DNA of 31,901 nucleotides from Bacteroidales bacterium. Its GTDB lineage: Bacteria; Bacteroidota; Bacteroidia; Bacteroidales; UBA932. The position numbers were made by a program, and so were the translations under genes. The stretch lies in NCBI GenBank assembly GCA_017551425.1, contig JAFZLQ010000057.1, forward strand, positions 1 through 31,901, read 5' to 3'. The notes below the pieces were generated by a model. The model did no database searches. It saw nothing but the letters and a program-made list of their open reading frames with translations, and was not told where the DNA came from. Of the stretch, positions 23,064-30,937 are shown piece by piece (position 1 is the stretch's first letter; every line of letters starts with the position of its first letter).

Positions 23064-24104
23064 ATGACTCTATTGCTGGTATTCTTGCTGGGCGCAATGC
23101 TCATTTCTTTCCTCTGCTCCGTGCTGGAGGCGAGCCTTATGAGCACCCCCATCTCATATATAACGATGCGCGAGGAAGAAGGCTCCAAGGCGGCCACCCT
23201 CCTCAAGGGTTTCAAGACGGATCCGTCCAAGGCCCTGGCCGCCATCCTGTCCCTCAACACAATAGCCAACACCGTGGGCGCCGCCGGCGTGGGCAAGCAG
23301 GCCACCGAGGTCTTCGGCTCCGCATGGTTCGGGCTCGTGAGCGCCATCGTCACCGTCCTCATCCTCGTCTTCTCGGAAATAATCCCCAAGAATATCGGCA
23401 GCACCCGCTGGCGCAAGCTCACCGGCTTCACCGCATACACCATCAAGGGGCTCATCTACTGCCTCTACCCCATCGTCGTTGCCGTCGTATGGCTCCAGAA
23501 GCTCATCACCCCCAAAGACTCGGATACCACTGTCTCCCGCGAGGAAGTCAGCGCGCTGGCAGACGTGGCGGAGGAATCCGGAGAACTGGACGAAGACGAG
23601 AACGAAGTCATCCAGAACATAATCTCCCTGGACGAGATAACCGCCACCGACGCCATGACGCCCCGCGTGGTGGCCGCCATCGCCCCCGAGTCCATGCCAC
23701 TCAAGCGCTTCTACAAAGACAAGCGCTACCTGCACCACAGCCGCATCCCGGTGTATGCAGACAACGACGAATACATCACCGGCTACATCCTGCGCATGGA
23801 GGCCCTCCAGCTCATAGCGGAAGACAAGGACGACGTCACCCTCGGGGACATCCGCCGCGACATAGCCTCCTTCCCGGAAGACACCTCGCTGGACATAATC
23901 TGGGACGAGATGATTTCCAAGGACGAGCAGATCAGCGTAATCATAGACGAATACGGCTCCTTCCAGGGCATCCTCACGCTCGAAGACGTCATAGAGACCA
24001 TACTCGGCAACGAGATAGTGGACGAAAGGGACGAAGTGCGCGACATGCAGGAGCTCGCAATGGAACGCTGGCGCAAGCGCACCGCCGCAACCCGCAAGAA
24101 ATAA
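23064..24104 (+). CDS. CNNM/DUF21 membrane protein with CBS pair
   Basis: A 346-residue protein. The N-terminal DUF21/CNNM transmembrane domain (LLLVFLLGAMLISFLCSVLE, LNTIANTVGAAGVG, LVFSEIIPKNIGSTRW, GLIYCLYPIVVAVVWL) is of the type linked to magnesium or cation transport. It is followed by a cytosolic CBS pair (EVIQNIISLDEITATDAMTP, HHSRIPVYADNDEYITGYIL, ISVIIDEYGSFQGILTLEDV). It stops about 30 residues after the CBS pair and lacks the usual C-terminal CorC_HlyC domain found in GldE or CorC relatives. Start ATG 23064 (MTLLLVFLLG) sits just after the promoter. First gene of an operon with the GH3 enzyme (13-nt gap) and the GTPase. Confidence 0.88.
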   Translation: MTLLLVFLLGAMLISFLCSVLEASLMSTPISYITMREEEGSKAATLLKGFKTDPSKALAAILSLNTIANTVGAAGVGKQATEVFGSAWFGLVSAIVTVLILVFSEIIPKNIGSTRWRKLTGFTAYTIKGLIYCLYPIVVAVVWLQKLITPKDSDTTVSREEVSALADVAEESGELDEDENEVIQNIISLDEITATDAMTPRVVAAIAPESMPLKRFYKDKRYLHHSRIPVYADNDEYITGYILRMEALQLIAEDKDDVTLGDIRRDIASFPEDTSLDIIWDEMISKDEQISVIIDEYGSFQGILTLEDVIETILGNEIVDERDEVRDMQELAMERWRKRTAATRKK

Positions 24105-24117
24105 CCCGTACCACATA

Positions 24118-26322
24118 ATGAAACACACACCCGCCGCGCTTCTGCTCCTTGCAGCAGTGGCATGCACAACCCCCGCAACCAAACAGGTAAAGTCTTATCC
24201 AATAGTTGATTCGCTCCTCAAGGTGATGACGCTCGAAGAGAAGGTCGGCCAGACCGTGCTCCTCACCTCCGACTGGACCGTCACCGGCCCCTCGATGCGT
24301 GAGGGCTACCTGGAGGACATCCGTTCCGGCCGCTGCGGCAACGTATTCAACGCCTTCACCGCGGAATACACCCGCCAGATGCAGGAGATTGCCGTCAACG
24401 AGACCCGCCTCGGCATACCCCTGCTCTTCGGATACGACGTCATACACGGCTTCCGCACCATCTTCCCCATCAACCTGGGCATGAGCTGCAGCTGGGACAT
24501 CCCGGCGATAGAGAACAGCGCCAGGATCGCGGCGCGAGAGGCCGCCGCCTCCGGCCTGCACTGGACCTACTCTCCCATGTGCGACATCTGCGTGGAACCG
24601 CGCTGGGGCCGCATTTCCGAGGGCGCCGGAGAAGACCCCTACCTGGGCAGCCTGATCTCCGCCGCGCTCACCCGCGGCTACCAGGGGGACGACCTGGGCG
24701 ACGTGGGCACAGTGCTCGCCTGCGTCAAGCATTACGCCGCATACGGCGCACCCCAGGCGGGACGCGACTACAACACCGTGGATATGTCGGAACGCTGGCT
24801 GAGGGAGTTCTACCTCCCGCCGTACAAGGCCGCAGTCGATGCCGGCGCACTCAGCGTAATGGCGTCTTTCAACGAGCTTGACGGCGTTCCTTCAACCGCC
24901 AACCCCCACCTGCTGCAGGACATCCTGCGCGATGAATGGGGCTTCCGCGGATTCGTGGTGTCCGACTACACCGGCATCAACGAAATGGTGATGCACGGGT
25001 ATGCCGAGGACGTGGAGGATGCCGGACGCCTCGCCATGAACGCCGGGCTCGACATGGACATGCAGGGAGCATCCTACATGGACTACATGGTTGGCCTGGT
25101 GCGCAGCGGGAAGGTGCGTTCCAGCACGCTTGACGCCGCCGTCCGCAGGATACTCAACGTCAAGGCCGAACTCGGACTCTTCGAAGATCCTTTCCGGTAC
25201 TGCTCGCCCGAACGCGAGGCCGCCGAAACCCTTACGGAAGAGAACAAGGCCGCCGCCCGCAAGGTGGCTTCCGAATCGATGGTCCTCCTCAAGAACGACG
25301 GCGTACTGCCGCTGCAGAAGGGCAAGCGCACTGCCGTAATCGGCGCCCTGGCAGCGTCCAGGGACGATCTGCTCGGCTCATGGAGGGGCGCAGGCCAGGT
25401 TGACGCCGTGCCCGCCAGCATACTCGACGCCATTGCGGAAGTGGCCCCGGTGGTCTATGCGGAGGGCGCGAAGGAAACTGGTGACGACCGCAGCGGATTC
25501 GGCGCCGCAATAGCCGCCGCACGCAAGGCGGACCAGGTGGTCCTCGTCATCGGCGAGAACTGCAACTGGACGGGAGAGGCCGCAAGCCGCTCCAGCATCA
25601 ACATCCCCGGCGTACAGTCGGAGCTGCTGGAGAAGCTCGCCGCCACCGGCAAACCCATCGCCGTGGTGCTTCTTAACGGACGTCCGCTGGACCTCAGCGC
25701 CGAGTCGGAGACGGCCGCCGCCATCCTTGAGGCCTGGTATCCCGGCACCATGGGCGGATATGCCGTAGCCGACGTGCTGTTCGGGGATTTCAACCCCTGC
25801 GGCAGGCTCAGCGTCACCTTCCCCCGCAACCTCGGGCAGGTGCCGATCTATCACTACGCCAAGAACACCGGACGCCCGTACATCCATCCGGAGGCCAAAT
25901 ACGAATCCCGCTACCTCGACGTCCCCAACGAACCCCAGTACGCGTTCGGATACGGTCTGAGCTATACAAGCTTCGAGTATTCGGACATCAGCCTCAGCGC
26001 CGGCGGATTCTCCGGCAAGGGCTCGCTGCAGGCAAGCGTGACCGTACGCAACACCGGTTCCCGCGAAGGCACCGAGACCGTCCAGCTCTATATCCGCGAC
26101 CTCGTCGGCAGCGTAACGCGTCCCGTGCGCCAGCTCAAGGGCTTCGAGCGCGTCACCCTCGCCCCCGGCGAGTCCAGGGAGGTCAGCTTCACCATCGATG
26201 CGGAAACCCTTTCCTTCTACCGTCAGGACATGACCTGGGGCCCCGAGAGCGGAGACTTCGTCCTCTTCATCGGAGGCTCGTCGGACAACACAAAGGAGGC
26301 GGGCTTCAACTATACAATCTGA
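24118..26322 (+). CDS. GH3-family beta-glucosidase lipoprotein
   Basis: A 734-residue glycoside hydrolase family 3 enzyme, removing glucose (or related sugar) from oligosaccharide ends. The lipobox VAC (Cys16) puts it in the periplasm or on a membrane. The (beta/alpha)8 domain has PLLFGYDVIHGFRTIFPINL, EPRWGRISEGAGEDPYLGSL, CVKHYAAYG (202-210) and the nucleophile Asp283 in FVVSDYTG. The alpha/beta sandwich domain follows (MVLLKNDGVLPL, VLVIGENCNWTGEAASR), and a C-terminal fibronectin-III-like domain (TVRNTGSREGTETVQLYI, LKGFERVTLAPGESREV). Together with the GH144-like enzyme of the neighbouring PUL it would complete beta-1,2-glucan breakdown; that pairing is inference. Confidence 0.95.
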   Translation: MKHTPAALLLLAAVACTTPATKQVKSYPIVDSLLKVMTLEEKVGQTVLLTSDWTVTGPSMREGYLEDIRSGRCGNVFNAFTAEYTRQMQEIAVNETRLGIPLLFGYDVIHGFRTIFPINLGMSCSWDIPAIENSARIAAREAAASGLHWTYSPMCDICVEPRWGRISEGAGEDPYLGSLISAALTRGYQGDDLGDVGTVLACVKHYAAYGAPQAGRDYNTVDMSERWLREFYLPPYKAAVDAGALSVMASFNELDGVPSTANPHLLQDILRDEWGFRGFVVSDYTGINEMVMHGYAEDVEDAGRLAMNAGLDMDMQGASYMDYMVGLVRSGKVRSSTLDAAVRRILNVKAELGLFEDPFRYCSPEREAAETLTEENKAAARKVASESMVLLKNDGVLPLQKGKRTAVIGALAASRDDLLGSWRGAGQVDAVPASILDAIAEVAPVVYAEGAKETGDDRSGFGAAIAAARKADQVVLVIGENCNWTGEAASRSSINIPGVQSELLEKLAATGKPIAVVLLNGRPLDLSAESETAAAILEAWYPGTMGGYAVADVLFGDFNPCGRLSVTFPRNLGQVPIYHYAKNTGRPYIHPEAKYESRYLDVPNEPQYAFGYGLSYTSFEYSDISLSAGGFSGKGSLQASVTVRNTGSREGTETVQLYIRDLVGSVTRPVRQLKGFERVTLAPGESREVSFTIDAETLSFYRQDMTWGPESGDFVLFIGGSSDNTKEAGFNYTI

Positions 26323-26328
26323 TTTGAA

Positions 26329-27534
26329 ATGAATCTCGAACTGAGCAACAAACCCCTGCCGGTACTCCTGCTCACCGGCTATCTCGGGAGCGGCAAGACC
26401 ACTCTCCTCAACCGCGTGCTCAACAACCGCCGCGGGATCAAGTTTGCAGTGATAGTCAACGACTTGGGCGAGGTCAACATAGATGCCGACCTCATCGAGA
26501 AAGGCGGTGTGGTAGGCAGTACCGACGACAGCCTCGTCGCACTCCAGAACGGCTGCATCTGTTGCACCCTCAAGATGGACCTCGTGGCCCAGCTGGACGA
26601 GCTCGCAAAGGCCCGCCGCTTCGACTACATAGTCATTGAGGCCAGCGGTATCTGCGAGCCCGGCCCCATCGCCCAGACCATCTGTTCATGCCCCCAGCTC
26701 GCACCTCCGCCGTACCCCGGCGCCAGCATTCCGGTACTCGACTGCATCGTAACGGTGGTTGATGCCCTGCGCATGCGTGACGAGTTCGCCTGCGGCAGCG
26801 CCCTGGAGCGCAAGGACCTCGACGACGAAGACCTCGAGCGCCTCGTCATCGAACAGATAGAATTCTGCAACCTGGTCCTGCTCAACAAGGCCTCGGAGGT
26901 CACTCCGGAGGAGCTCGGGCGCGTACGCAGCATCATACGCGCCATTCAGCCCAAGGCCGAGATAATCAGCTGCGACTGGTGCGACGTGCCCCTGGAGAAG
27001 CTGCTGGACACGGGGCTGTTCAACTTCGACGCGGTGGCCACATCCGCCGCCTGGATCTCTGAAATAGAGGGGGAGGAGCATGACGACGACGATGACGATG
27101 AGCACGGGCACGAAGGCCACGGGCACCATCATCACCATCATCACGACGACGAGGGGGAGGCCGAGGAATACGGTATCAAGACCTATGTCTATACCGCCCG
27201 TCCGCCGCTGGATATCAACAAGTTCGATGCGATGGTGGCCCGCCGCTGGCCAAAGGAGATAATCCGCGCAAAGGGCCTCTGCTACTTCAACCACGACATC
27301 GACAAGTGCTTCCTCTTCGAGCAGGCCGGCTCCCAGAAGACCGTCCGCGACGCTGGCCGGTGGTTTGCAGCAATGCCGGCGGACGAGCTGTCGGATATGA
27401 TGGAGCGCGACGCAAAGCTCCGCCGCGACTGGGATCCCGTTTACGGAGACCGCATGAACAAGATCGTGTTCATAGGCCAGCACCTGGACACAGACACCCT
27501 GGAATCGCTGATGGACAGCTGCCTGGAGGATTAG
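26329..27534 (+). CDS. COG0523/CobW-family GTPase with His-rich metal-binding loop
   Basis: A 401-residue G3E GTPase of the kind that acts as a metallochaperone. Walker A is GYLGSGKTT (17-25), the metal motif CxCC lies in NGCICCTLKMD (Cys76-78-79), and the guanine-specificity region is LVLLNKASEVTPEEL. A low-complexity acidic and histidine-rich loop (27070-27170, including seven consecutive His codons) precedes the C-terminal CobW_C domain (YVYTARPPLDINKFDAMVAR). Zinc is the usual ligand of such proteins, but nickel or cobalt cannot be excluded. No Zur box is seen. It starts 6 nt after the GH3 gene, so it is probably co-transcribed. Confidence 0.9.
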   Translation: MNLELSNKPLPVLLLTGYLGSGKTTLLNRVLNNRRGIKFAVIVNDLGEVNIDADLIEKGGVVGSTDDSLVALQNGCICCTLKMDLVAQLDELAKARRFDYIVIEASGICEPGPIAQTICSCPQLAPPPYPGASIPVLDCIVTVVDALRMRDEFACGSALERKDLDDEDLERLVIEQIEFCNLVLLNKASEVTPEELGRVRSIIRAIQPKAEIISCDWCDVPLEKLLDTGLFNFDAVATSAAWISEIEGEEHDDDDDDEHGHEGHGHHHHHHHDDEGEAEEYGIKTYVYTARPPLDINKFDAMVARRWPKEIIRAKGLCYFNHDIDKCFLFEQAGSQKTVRDAGRWFAAMPADELSDMMERDAKLRRDWDPVYGDRMNKIVFIGQHLDTDTLESLMDSCLED

Positions 27535-27623
27535 ATTCTTCACTTCGTTCAGAATGACAGAGAGAAGCAGGTAGAACGTTGTTCGCTGTCATTCTGAGGA
27601 GGGCGAAGCCCGACGAAGAATCT
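27533..27623. repeat. Intergenic imperfect palindrome (CATTCTGA...AAGAATCT type)
   Basis: AGATTCTT (27533-27540) and CAGAATGACAG (27550-27560) on the left are complementary to CTGTCATTCTG (27586-27596) and AAGAATCT (27616-27623) on the right, with a small inner hairpin GGGCGAAGCCC at 27601-27611. The left arm begins inside the TAG stop of the GTPase gene. Repeats of this 'GTCATTCTGAGCGAAGCGAAGAATC' flavour recur between genes in many Bacteroidota genomes (recalled, not checked). A related copy lies at 30768-30795. Confidence 0.75.
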
Positions 27624-27648
27624 GCAAGTGATACTTAAAACCAAGAAT

Positions 27649-27987
27649 ATGAAGAAGTTACTGTTTGTTTTAGCTCTGGTTCTTCTCGGCTCGGTTGCCG
27701 CGAAGGCACAGACCGTCTATTCCGTCAACTGGAAGTCGGACGCCGACGTGAAAGTCTATGTCACCAACACCAAGTCCGACGCCGACGTGGTCGTGTACAA
27801 GTGCTCCTACAAGAGCGACGCAGACGCCAACAAAGGCCTCTGGTACTTCGTGAACAACAAGTCCGACGCCAAGAAGAAAATCTACTTCGTTGACTGGAAA
27901 TCCGATGCCGACATCGTGGTTTACTACACCAACACCAAGTCCGACGCCGGCTGGCGTAACCGGAGCAAGATGTACAAGATGCAGTAA
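27649..27987 (+). CDS. Secreted KSDAD-repeat protein (DUF6150-like)
   Basis: A 112-residue protein with a Sec signal peptide (MKKLLFVLALVLLGSVAAKA). The mature part is made of six short repeats, each a K-S-D-A turn followed by a beta strand: WKSDADVKVYV, TKSDADVVVYK, YKSDADANKGLWYFV, NKSDAKKKIYFV, WKSDADIVVYY, TKSDAGW. This matches the group I know as DUF6150 (PF19647), some members of which I recall as forming a very small but deeply knotted beta fold; both the family and the fold need checking. Function unknown. ATG 27649 is chosen for the signal peptide. The CotH gene begins 6 nt later. Confidence 0.8.
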   Translation: MKKLLFVLALVLLGSVAAKAQTVYSVNWKSDADVKVYVTNTKSDADVVVYKCSYKSDADANKGLWYFVNNKSDAKKKIYFVDWKSDADIVVYYTNTKSDAGWRNRSKMYKMQ

Positions 27988-27993
27988 AGCCGG

Positions 27994-29604
27994 ATGGGAG
28001 CGAGGGGGCGGATACTGCTGCTGGCGTTCGCGCTGATTGCGGCGGCCTGCGGGCACGACGAGATAGTCGAGGCCCCGGACCGTCTCAAGTCGGTCACCGT
28101 CATCGGCGCCTCCGTCACCCTTCCCATGGGCGGCACCGCCGACCTGCCCTTCCGAGTGCGCGACGAGGGCTTCGAATTCAACATCGACGTCTCTTCCCCC
28201 GATTGCCAGGTGCGCCTTCAGAGCAGCAGCGGCCGGGAGCCGCAGAATTTCAAGCTCACCGGCGTTACCAAGGGCGTGGAACCCGGAATCTACCTTGCGT
28301 CGCTGCAGGACAACGGCGTTGGGGACGATTATATCGAGGACGTCTGCATCGTCATAGTCCAGCGCAGCGAGTCCGGCAACGAGTCCTTCGTGAGCTCGGG
28401 CGCCGTCGAGGTGCGCAGCGAGACCACCGGCTACAGCGTAATAGTCAAGACGGGCCTCCCGGTTGTTTACATCAACACGGAGAACGGCCGTCCGGTGAAT
28501 TCCAAGACGACGGAGGTGCCTGCTTCGCTGCAGATCAAGGGCAACAGCGCCTATCAGGGCCAGCCGCTGGTCAAATGCAGCATACGCGGCCGCGGCAACA
28601 CCACCTGGACATGGCCCAAGAAACCGTATCTGGTGAAGCTGGAGGAGAAGACCTCGCTGCTGGGAATGCCTGCGCACAAGCGCTGGGTGCTGCTTGCCAA
28701 CTTCATGGACCGTACGCTTATGCGCAACCTGGTGTCCATGAAAGTGGCTTCGCTCACCTCGCTCGAATGGACGCCCCGCTGCGTGCCGGTGGAGGTGGTG
28801 CTGAACGACAGCCACATCGGCAGCTATCTGCTTATCGAGCAGGTGCGGGTCGATGAGAACCGCGTCAACATCTCCAAGGAGAACGGCTACCTGCTGGAAC
28901 TCGACTTCCACTACGACAACAAGGTGCAGTGGACCGACCCCCACGGCTCATGCTGGGGCAGGAGCGGCGGCATCCCCTTCGGCGTAAAGTACCCCGACCC
29001 GGACGAAATCACCTCCGCCCAGCTCACTTATATCAAGAAGCACATCAGCGATGCCGCCTCCGTCCTCTACGGCAACGATTTCAAGGACCCCGTAAAGGGG
29101 TATGCGGCATGGATAGACGTGGATTCGTTCGTCGATTACTGGATTGTCTTCGAGGTGATGGGGAACCACGAGCTGAGCAACCCGGGAAGCGTTTTCTTCC
29201 ATAAGGACGACGGCGGCAAGATAGTCGCGGGCCCGTGCTGGGACTTCGACTGGGGGGTCCTGTCGTACAACACGTCGCCCCAGGCACAGACCGGTTTCGT
29301 CAACAAGAACGCCATCTGGTATTCCCGCCTGTTCGAGGATCCCGCGTTCAGGAAAAAGGTGCGCGAACGCTTCAAGGAGCTCAAGCCTCTGCTGGAGACC
29401 ATACCGGACTACATCGACGAATGCCAGAGCCTCCTGGCAAAGTCGGCGGATCTGAATTTCGCCATGTGGGATCCGTCGGGCGACGCCACCCAGAACGGGG
29501 GCAAGATCATCAACGGCGACGAGCGGCTCACCTTCGCCGAGGCCGTGGCGCGCCTGCGCAAGATATATCAGGAACGACTGCAGGTTTTAAGTACCAAGTT
29601 ATGA
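27994..29604 (+). CDS. CotH-family kinase-like lipoprotein
   Basis: A 536-residue lipoprotein (lipobox IAAAC in MGARGRILLLAFALIAAAC). The N-terminal 150 residues are a beta-rich domain. From about 150 comes a CotH domain: LPVVYINTENGRPV, IRGRGNTTWTWPKKPYLVKL, HKRWVLLANFMDRTLMRNLV, VEVVLNDSHIGSYLLIEQV and AGPCWDFDWG, whose acidic residues match the metal-binding end of the fold. CotH of Bacillus is an atypical protein kinase; bacterial surface homologues may modify proteins, but the substrate here is unknown. It overlaps the symporter gene by ATGA (29601-29604). Confidence 0.88.
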   Translation: MGARGRILLLAFALIAAACGHDEIVEAPDRLKSVTVIGASVTLPMGGTADLPFRVRDEGFEFNIDVSSPDCQVRLQSSSGREPQNFKLTGVTKGVEPGIYLASLQDNGVGDDYIEDVCIVIVQRSESGNESFVSSGAVEVRSETTGYSVIVKTGLPVVYINTENGRPVNSKTTEVPASLQIKGNSAYQGQPLVKCSIRGRGNTTWTWPKKPYLVKLEEKTSLLGMPAHKRWVLLANFMDRTLMRNLVSMKVASLTSLEWTPRCVPVEVVLNDSHIGSYLLIEQVRVDENRVNISKENGYLLELDFHYDNKVQWTDPHGSCWGRSGGIPFGVKYPDPDEITSAQLTYIKKHISDAASVLYGNDFKDPVKGYAAWIDVDSFVDYWIVFEVMGNHELSNPGSVFFHKDDGGKIVAGPCWDFDWGVLSYNTSPQAQTGFVNKNAIWYSRLFEDPAFRKKVRERFKELKPLLETIPDYIDECQSLLAKSADLNFAMWDPSGDATQNGGKIINGDERLTFAEAVARLRKIYQERLQVLSTKL

Positions 29605-30785
29605 AAAAGATCAAACTTCCCCTTGTCGTCAAAGTGTTGATAGCCATCGTTTTGGGCGTTTTGCTTGGGCGGATCGCACCAGGCTGGAGCGTGCGTCTGG
29701 GCAACACCCTCGGCGGAGTGTTCAACCAGGTGCTGAGGTTCTTCATCCCGCTCATCATAATCGGCCTGGTGACGCCCGCTATCGCCGACTTCGGCAAGAC
29801 GGCGGGGAAGATGCTGCTCATCACCGTCGGCCTGGCATATCTGTTTACAGTCTGCTCCGGCCTGTTTGCATATCTGTTCAGCGTGGAGCTTTTCCCCGGC
29901 ATGCTGTCCAAGGGCTCCCTGGCCTCGCTCGAGACCGCAGGACAGGAGTTCGAGCCGTTTTTCTCAATCACCATACCGCCCCTGACGGACGTCATGACGG
30001 CGCTTGTGCTGTCGTTCCTGCTGGGCATAGGCATTGCCGTTACGGGCGCCGGTAAGCTGCACAGCGGCTTTGAGGAGCTCAAGAAGATAATCGTGCTGGG
30101 TATAGAGAAGGTCATCATTCCTTTCCTGCCGTTCTATATCTTCTGCCTGTTCCTGGATATGGCCGCCGCCGGCAAGGTAGGCCCCGTGCTGGGCTCGTTC
30201 CTGGCCGTGGTCGGGGTGATATTCGGCATGACGCTCCTGCTGCTGGTGCTGCAGTTCTGCGTGGCCGGGATAGTCGCCCGCCGCAATCCTTTCAAGGCTC
30301 TCTGGGGCATGCTGCCGGCCTACATGACAGCGCTCGGGACCTCGTCTTCCGCCGCCACCATTCCCGTTACGCTGAGGAGCACCGTGGCCAACGGCGTGAG
30401 GGAAGAGATAGCCGGATTCACCGTGCCGCTCTGCGCCACCATCCACATGTCCGGAAGCACGCTCAAGATTACGTCCTGCGCCATTGCGCTCATGCTGATG
30501 TTCGATATGCCGGTGGATTTCCTGACGATGCTCGGCTTTGTGATGATGCTCGGCGTGACTATGGTCGCGGCGCCAGGCGTGCCCGGAGGCTCCATCATGG
30601 CGGCCCTGGGAATCCTCGGCAGCATCCTGGGCTTTGACGCCGCCCAGCAGGCCCTGATGATCACGCTCTACATCGCCATGGACAGCTTCGGCACCGCCTG
30701 CAACGTCACGGGCGACGGAGCCATCGCGCTGATCGTGGACCGCATCGCGGGGCGGAGAGACTCTTCTCTGTCATTTCGAGCGTAG
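29601..30785 (+). CDS. Sodium/proton:dicarboxylate (amino acid) symporter, DAACS family
   Basis: A 394-residue secondary transporter of the glutamate/aspartate/serine/dicarboxylate family. It shows eight hydrophobic helices, the serine-rich loop ALGTSSSAATIPVTL (hairpin HP1) and the TM7-HP2 region with HMSGSTLKITSCAIALML and AAPGVPGGSIMAAL. The TM8 motif MDSFGTACNVTGDG corresponds to the substrate-binding D..GT..NVTGD of the family. Exact substrate undetermined. Start ATG 29601 is coupled to cotH; the open frame upstream is a shadow of cotH. The last residues (SLSFRA) and the TAG stop are encoded by an intergenic-type repeat (30768-30795). Confidence 0.92.
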   Translation: MKKIKLPLVVKVLIAIVLGVLLGRIAPGWSVRLGNTLGGVFNQVLRFFIPLIIIGLVTPAIADFGKTAGKMLLITVGLAYLFTVCSGLFAYLFSVELFPGMLSKGSLASLETAGQEFEPFFSITIPPLTDVMTALVLSFLLGIGIAVTGAGKLHSGFEELKKIIVLGIEKVIIPFLPFYIFCLFLDMAAAGKVGPVLGSFLAVVGVIFGMTLLLLVLQFCVAGIVARRNPFKALWGMLPAYMTALGTSSSAATIPVTLRSTVANGVREEIAGFTVPLCATIHMSGSTLKITSCAIALMLMFDMPVDFLTMLGFVMMLGVTMVAAPGVPGGSIMAALGILGSILGFDAAQQALMITLYIAMDSFGTACNVTGDGAIALIVDRIAGRRDSSLSFRA

Positions 30786-30795
30786 TCGAGAAATC
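30768..30795. repeat. Short repeat (TGTCATTTCGAG...CGAGAAATC) overlapping the symporter stop codon
   Basis: CTGTCATTTCGAGCGTAG followed by TCGAGAAATC; ATTTC and GAAAT form the outer pairs of a small inverted repeat. It resembles the right arm of the 27533-27623 element (CTGTCATTCTGA...) and a sequence type I recall as common between genes in Bacteroidota. Its TAG at 30783-30785 ends the symporter frame. Confidence 0.6.
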
Positions 30796-30825
30796 ACCTT
30801 CCGGCTTTCGCGTGCTTCTGCTGCT

Positions 30826-30933
30826 GCGCAAAGCTAAACCGCAGGATTTCAGCCACTTGCTTCTTCTGCCTGCGGCTTTTTGACCGCAGGCACTTTGCGT
30901 AAGGTGCTGAGTGGCAGCAAGTTGCCTTTGCGC
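30826..30933. repeat. Nested inverted repeats between convergent genes
   Basis: GCGCAAAG (30826-30833) is complementary to CTTTGCGC (30926-30933). Inside lie GCCAC (30852-30856) / GTGGC (30911-30915) and a perfect 9-bp stem TGCCTGCGG (30867-30875) / CCGCAGGCA (30884-30892) with loop CTTTTTGA. Together they give a roughly 110-nt folded element filling the gap 30786-30937, which holds no gene. It could end transcription from both sides or be a small dispersed element. Confidence 0.5.
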
Positions 30934-30937
30934 GCTT

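Noticed and set aside
14643..26322. A PUL regulator (hybrid two-component, SusR or ECF/anti-sigma pair)
   Set aside because: No such gene is present in the window; the only regulator, at 11935, belongs to the LptE-SecG operon.
27720..27960. Regular short repeats suggesting a CRISPR array
   Set aside because: The repeated AAGTCCGACGCC-like units are in frame and encode the KSDA repeats of a signal-peptide protein; spacing is irregular and no cas genes are near.
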